Shown: piece by piece, positions 58,983 to 64,000 of the stretch | Layout: each line of letters starts with the position of its first letter | Position numbering within the stretch: position 1 is the stretch's first letter | DNA from: Lycium barbarum | Taxonomy: Eukaryota > Streptophyta > Magnoliopsida > Solanales > Solanaceae | DNA: 64,000 nucleotides | Assembly (NCBI RefSeq): GCF_019175385.1 | Contig: NC_083338.1 | Coordinates: forward strand, 93,269,777 to 93,333,776 | Reading direction: 5' to 3' | Notes under the pieces: model-generated | The model's database searches: none | Seen by the model: only the letters and a program-made list of their open reading frames with translations | Told to the model about the DNA's origin: nothing | Position numbers and translations under genes: made by a program

Positions 58983-60913
58983 GTACATAGGTGTATACGT
59001 TAGGTATATCTTGAGTATGTCAGAGTATACCCTATGTATATCTTTCAAATACCTTAGTATGTCATGGTTGCATTACTTGATATTGTTTAGTGAGTTTTTT
59101 TCCTTTCCTTATTTGTGTAATGAACATATGCATATTGTATATCAATCACGTGTTGCTGTATATATGGGTTGTTTCCTTTGTGAAAATAAATTATAATGTG
59201 ATAGGATCTTTTAGTATAATATTTGTAAGTATAGGTGCCCTCTAACCGTGTTTTTCATTTTCCCCTTTGCATGAAAACCCAATCTGAGACTCCAAATGGA
59301 CTCCACTTTGTCCTTGCATTATAACATTGGGCCTAAAGGTCCAACACAACATCAGATCAAGTCAGCCGTAACTAGAAGGCCCAATCATGGGTGAATATTT
59401 TTAATATTTACACTGATGGGCTTAGTAAACCCATCAGCCACTTTAATATTGTTTACATTTATACCTATATGTATATATTTGTGGAAACTACATGTGTATC
59501 ATTGATACCCTTAGGACCTAATTGAAATCTCGAGTAGGAAAATGATTCTAAGATCGTTCGTAGGGTAGATGACCCATTTTCGAGACTTAATCCAACTTTC
59601 AAAATCATTCTCTCAATTTAACTTAAGCAGTTTCATTTTTATTATAAGCAGATTCGGGGAATTTCATGAAAGATGGATATTTAGTTTCAAAATTATTCAT
59701 ATGTTGAACAGTTAAATTTCAAAAACAAACTAGTGGGCTTTTTTGTTGGAACAATTGATAAAAATGAACCAAGTCTCAGTTCTTTTTTTCAAAAAGAGTT
59801 TTTCAAATACCAAATTGTTTCAACTTGCTGAAAACAAGCTAGGATTTGTAAACAAAAGGAAGTGTTTCTTAAGACTTGCCTTTATTTGCAAAAATCATGT
59901 CTTTCAAAACAAACAAGATATATCAACACCATTTCATGAATTAATTCAAAGAAAGAAACTTGCACCGCTTTGGGCCAAGAAACAAGTAGAATTCTACTCA
60001 AAAGAGACTTTGAGTGTGTTTTGGCCTAGTAAAGGTAATAAAATATTAAACCCTTTTGAGTTTTTCGATTCAAACTCAATCGATTTTTTTAGTAACAATT
60101 AAAAGATCATCGTATCTCTCTCATTAAACACTTCTTTAAGAATGAGCCATGGATAAAACAAGTAAAGGCAAGACTTTACTAATTCTTCTACACATATCCC
60201 TTTAGACACACTTTTAAGAAAATATTTACTTTTTAGCCACAATTTGTAAACCCCTAGGTCAACTGCATTGTGTGGATTCCTTCTGAGCTGCCTAACATAT
60301 TCCTCAGGGAATCACCAGAACCTTTACCTAAACTTTGGTACTTTAAGAAAGGTTTTCAACAAGACTCACCTCAAAACAAACGGTTTCCCAAATTCTCATA
60401 ATTAATTAGGTGGCGACTCTGATGAACCAACAAAGAGCCAAGTTATGATAGTAGCTTTTATGACCGCATAAAAGTAAACTGTAATAGATGCGAATCTGCC
60501 GATAATCTAACTAGGTTCTAACTATAAGGGTTTCAATATTTGTGAAGCACGCTAAAAACAAACTTTAAATTAAGCGTGCTCTCTTCTCTCTCCTAAAATT
60601 TCATGGAAACCCTATCCTAATAGTTCATGAAAATACTCACACATTGGAATTCGAAGGTCAACTGTATAGTACGGATCCTTAATACTAGGGTACTTAACAC
60701 CTTCCCTCGGGGATCACCAAAACCCTTACCTAGAACTTTGGCTTATGAAGGATTTTTCATTGTATATGAATAAATCCTTCGAAACTGGTTTTCCTAATTT
60801 CCTAAAAATTAGGTGGCGACTCTTTTAAAACAAAGTCCGAAAGACCACCAACAATTTCGAAGTAGCTTTTTTCCGAGCACTAACCCTTGCCTGCGAGAAT
60901 GCGAACCGTTTCA
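58983..60913 (+). mobile_element. Ogre/Tat-type LTR, right part
   Basis: Non-coding sequence ending GCGAACCGTTTCA at 60913, two bases before a tRNA-Arg-like primer site. The end region has text characteristic of Ogre LTRs: TTAGGTGGCGACTCT, CACCTTCCCTCGGGGATCACC and the GCGAACCGT end. The left boundary is unknown. Element C inserted at or within this LTR (at CAAGT), so part of it may lie left of 48911. The open frame at 59743-60102 has no recognisable motif and is probably chance. Confidence 0.6.
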
Positions 60914-60960
60914 GATGGCGACTCTGCTGGGGACTTAAAGGTTCTAACCATAAGGATTCC
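60250..60960 (+). repeat. degenerate direct duplication of the Ogre LTR end
   Basis: Two diverged copies about 400 bp apart (roughly 60250-60545 and 60655-60960) share CAACTG.AT.GT.CGGAT, AATCACC..AACC.TTACCTA, AATTAGGTGGCGACTCT, GAGCCAAG/GAAGTAGCTTTT and GTTCTAAC.ATAAGG.TT. The first copy looks like an older LTR end and leader duplicated in tandem. Confidence 0.6.
60916..60933 (+). other. primer-binding site, tRNA-Arg type
   Basis: TGGCGACTCTGCTGGGGA resembles the complement of a plant tRNA-Arg 3' end (one base from TGGCGACTCCGCTGGGGA) and is typical of Ogre/Tat elements. It follows the LTR end by two bases. Confidence 0.75.
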
Positions 60961-61488
60961 GGTATAATATGGTTATATTTGCTTTAACTGTTTATGTGTT
61001 TAGTTCCCCGCAATTATCAACTGTCATTGCATGCATATCATAATTTCGCCACTCCTGGCATTTATTTTACACTTTGTGCCAAAGGGGACTTCGCGGAGCA
61101 CGTTGTCGTAACTTCAGTATAAAACCAAAATATTTATTTTGGAACTGTTATAAGGTGGGATTGGTTTGTGGTCGTTCAACAGCCCTAACGGTTCAGCCCC
61201 AGTTGTCCGCTCGGTTTCCCGGTCTTTTGTGAAAAACCCAGTCTAGTAAAACTAGGATACAGCTAAGCCAAATCCCTACTGAACTAGAGCATTCATACCT
61301 AGACGAGCTTTAGGCATCTTAGACTTTCCTAAAGCTCATTAAGAGAGACCACCCTGTGTTCGGATGGTCTATAACTCGAAGAGCACCGCATCTCATTTAT
61401 GTGCTACGTGGAAACATTGTTTGTGCCTATATGATGAACCATTGACTCGGTGGGGATGGGGGAATCTTAACTGTACTCTGTTTTGTAG

Positions 61489-62826
61489 ATGGAACGCCGA
61501 ATCTGTTTTGACAAAGTTACTGAGGCTCCGAATTTGTTGAGAGTTTTGTGGGAATGGTTGGGTGACACTCACAAAAGAACGGTTAGCTGCACGCTAGGTC
61601 ACCTGCCCTCTATCATGACGATGAAAGGTCATCCAAAACTAATAGAGGTGTTAGTCGGGCATTGAGACGACAAGGAGATGTTGTTCCATTTCGGTGATAT
61701 CGAGATGACTCCGACTCTGGAGGACATCAGGGATGCCATAGATAACAATGGAACCTGCCTAAGGAGATGACACAAACCGGATCACAACCTGTTATTTCTA
61801 CGGAGGCCCACAGTCGGCCAAATCATGAAGTTTCTTGCATTGACTGAGGCGCCCTGGGCACGAGGACCCACTGTAGCCTTTAAGGATCTGTACCGGAGGT
61901 TCAGGGATGTCACCAATTATACTCTACACCAGAGGGAGTTCAAGAGCAGAGAAGAATGGGAGACTGTTAGCCCTTTATCCTTCGCCATAGCCTTGCTAGG
62001 CACTTTGGTGTTTCCACAGGACGAATCATTAGTCGTAGACACCCGAGTGATCTACTTGGCCCACACTATCTTCTATGGTATAACCAAGGATCAGGAAATG
62101 AGGTATTTTCACCTGGCAGACATTTTCCAGGCTTTAGACAAATGCCGGAATCGCTTCCGATACTTCCAAGGATGTAACATGTTATTACAATGGTGTATTA
62201 TCAAACACATCAACATGGCTAAAGAAGTCCACTATCTGAGCAACCACAATAGGATAGACCGCCTTACAAATTATTGCCCGAACCTTGGTTACTTTACCAA
62301 AGAGGCATGGGCTCGCTTTTTTTGAGAAGTTGACTAAAGATAGGGTCCAGTGGATGTTTCCTGATTTCATATCTGAAATTTGTGTTTCGGGGTAAGAATT
62401 ATCCATTTGTGCCATTAGCAGGGGTTCGAGAAATCCATCCTTACTACCCATCTCGGGTTTTAAGGCAATTTGGTAGAAGGCAAGTGATACCTCTGGTAGG
62501 GAATCCTGAACAGTTCATCATTGAGCACACGGAACAGAAAATAAAGAAAGTCAGAGTAATCCTCAGAGAATGGAATGGCCGTGTGAGTTGGCGTCCGGAC
62601 ACTTTGGCTCCAGACATGTTCGAGGCAGGGTGTGACCCAGGGTATCATGAGTGGCTACAGGGACACTTAGCCAGTGCATCCATCCCAGGGTCCACACTTT
62701 CTCACGATGCTCGAGAATAAGAGCATTTGAAGGAATGTTTGGAAAGCACAGATGAGCATTTGGCCAAGATCTTAGAAGAAACAGATTTGGTGATAATCAG
62801 GATGGAGATGTACCAAGCACGACTTC
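61489..62826 (+). pseudogene. Ogre-like gag/ORF1 (broken, 3' end lost)
   Basis: ATG 61489 opens MERRICFDKVTEAPNLL. In-frame TGA codons fall at 61663 and 61768. The same frame then runs to 62325 (LYRRFRDVTNYTLHQREF, WETVSPLSFAIALLGTLVFP, RYFQGCNMLLQWCIIKH, EAWARFF). A T-run indel shifts the frame, then another shift leads into 62382-62720 (HPYYPSRVLRQFGRRQVIP, RVSWRPDTLAPDMFEAGCDPGYHEWL). A short Glu/Leu-rich, coiled-coil-like end is cut at 62826 by LTR L. I recognise this as the ORF1/gag-like protein of plant Ogre elements, which has similarity to plant mobile-domain proteins. Protease and RT are not in the window. Confidence 0.72.
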
Positions 62827-63245
62827 TGTCACGACCCAAACCGATGGGCCATGACTAGTGCCCGAGCTGGGCAACCATATACGACCCGCTAGATGTAATT
62901 AGACTGAAACTGAAAACAATATGGAACTCTGTAAAAGCATGCTGTGAATTCATCATATCATACATCAGAAAGAACCTGTCTCCTGAGAACTCACAGTTAA
63001 CCAAAACATAACAAATATGCAAGCCGACAAGGCTGCCACTATACACGGGGACGTCCAAGACGAACTACATCGATATAGCTGACCAAACCGTATATAAACA
63101 ACTCACATATGTCTACAGACCTCTAAGAGTATAACAAAGTCTACATCAAAGGATCTGTACCAAAATGACTCAAGCTCCGGAACAATAGAGCTCTCCAAGT
63201 AGCTGAGCAGAAGTCCTAGACCGGAGGATCACCAAACTGAGTGTC

Positions 63246-63324
63246 TATACCTACGGGCATGAAACGCAGCCCCCGAAGAAAAGGGGTCAGTACGAAAAAT
63301 GTACTGAGTATGTAAAGCATGAAG
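63246..63324 (-). other. paired-hairpin module in LTR L
   Basis: On the minus strand CAGTAC, ATTTTTC, GTACTG, then CCCC, TTTTCTTC, GGGGG and GCTGCGTTTCATGCCCGTAG|GT. The usual CAG before GT is TAG here. Confidence 0.68.
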
Positions 63325-63438
63325 TAGAGTAATGGAGATCATGACTGAGTAAAAGATGACAAGAGACAAATAGGATAATCAAGTAATACCAAATCATCTG
63401 TACCTTATGAAATGAATCATGCATATATATATAATATT

Positions 63439-63780
63439 CCGTACCCGGCCCATTATGGGACTCGGTGAAATCATCATATATATACCGTACCCGACCCATT
63501 ATGGGACTCGGTGAAATCATCATATATATACCGTACCCGGCCCTCTAGTGAGGGACTCAGTGAAATCATCATATATATACCGTACCCGGCCCTCTAGTGA
63601 GGGACTCGGTTAAATCATCATATACATACCGTACCCGGCCCTCTAGTGAGGGACTCCGTGAAGTCATCACATATATATACCTTACCCGGCCCTCTAGTAA
63701 GGGACTCGGTGAAGTCATCATATATATATATACCGTACCCGGCCCTCTAGTGAGGGACTCGGTGAACAATGCAATGAAAC
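63439..63780 (-). repeat. 46-53 bp tandem repeats with hairpins, about 7 copies
   Basis: Units start CCGTACCCGGCCC (63439, 63485, 63531, 63580, 63629, 63680 with one change, 63733) and continue with TCTAGTGAGGGACTCGGTGAA and a TCATCATATATATA spacer. CCCTC and GAGGG, and CCGG with CTCGG, can pair in each unit. A last partial copy is at 63793. Similar units occur in LTRs A, D, E and K. Confidence 0.88.
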
Positions 63781-64000
63781 TATGCACGATTACGTACCCG
63801 GCCCGGGACTCGGTGAATGATATATTAATGGTATGCACGAGTAGAATATCATGAGAAACCATATGCAAGCTAAATCTTCATTTGAGACTCAATAGAATAA
63901 TTAGAATAAACCAACACTGGAGAATCAAAGACAATTATCATATCAAGTACCACTGAGAATTAGAGTTCATTGGAGTCATGTATGTTCATCGTTCGCTCAC

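Larger units (their letters stand above)
62827..64000 (-). mobile_element. A-family LTR (L), runs off the window
   Basis: The plus strand begins TGTCACGACCCAAACCGATGG, the complement of the A-family LTR end, inserted in the Ogre gag after ACTTC (62822-62826). It contains the inverted hairpin module (63246-63324) and a tandem block of ACCCGGCCC..GGGACTCGGTGAA units (63439-63780). It is related to but diverged from the LTRs of element A. Whether it is solo or full-length cannot be decided here. Confidence 0.88.

Noticed and set aside
58825..59196. 123-codon frame crossing the end of element C into flanking DNA
   Set aside because: It spans an LTR/target boundary created by insertion, so it cannot be an old gene.
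59743..60102. 119-codon plus-strand open frame
   Set aside because: It falls in the non-coding Ogre LTR and shows Lys/Phe/Asn-rich chance composition. No known motif, no homologous copy in the window.
63439..63780. Possible CRISPR-like repeat-spacer array
   Set aside because: The spacers are themselves near-identical TA-rich sequence and the block is part of a plant LTR. It is a simple tandem repeat.

Overview
This window is plant nuclear DNA made almost entirely of nested LTR retrotransposons. I see no intact host gene, no tRNA or rRNA gene and no CRISPR array. Plant features include Ty3/gypsy polyproteins of the chromodomain (Tekay/Del-like) type, primer-binding sites matching plant initiator tRNA-Met, an Ogre/Tat-type element with a tRNA-Arg-like primer site, and long TA microsatellites. 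The LTR end sequences look to me like families common in large Solanaceae genomes. That placement is inference from memory, not a search.

Layout. 1-2335: two opposed LTR pieces of one family (E). 2336-3313: a diverged LTR end (F). 3314-6960: an old minus-strand gypsy element (G), with a 25-bp minisatellite and a roughly 1.6-kb organelle-like insert in its chromodomain. 7831-10387: solo LTR D (TSD GTAGC). 10709-31569: remains of minus-strand element H, whose outer ends carry matching GCGAT duplications. Inside H lies element A (12905-30406), a tandem LTR-internal-LTR array. Its 5' LTR is split by solo LTR K (TSD ATTTA) and its reverse transcriptase by solo LTR E (TSD CATCA). 32109-44435: solo LTR D2 (TSD GTTTC), split by full-length element B (33006-42973). 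44436-48910: mostly unassigned DNA, perhaps with a decayed Ty1/copia element. 48916-58977: complete minus-strand gypsy element C (TSD CAAGT). 58983-62826: Ogre-like LTR end, primer site and broken gag. 62827 to the window end: another A-family LTR on the minus strand.

Gene content. Elements A, B and C each encode the standard gag, protease, reverse transcriptase, RNase H, integrase and chromodomain series. All are interrupted by stops or frameshifts, so none is autonomous as read. The catalytic motifs remain readable: FIDD in RT, the integrase D, D and E, and the CCHC knuckle (its His is lost in C).

The most interesting signal is not a gene. LTR families with little overall similarity share an ordered set of short modules: a palindrome cluster, a TATA box, a splice-donor-like GGTATGT motif, and two adjacent hairpins about 75 bp long, followed by a splice-acceptor-like CAG|GT. 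The stem of the second hairpin differs between families by paired (compensatory) changes, which suggests a conserved RNA structure in the LTR leader.
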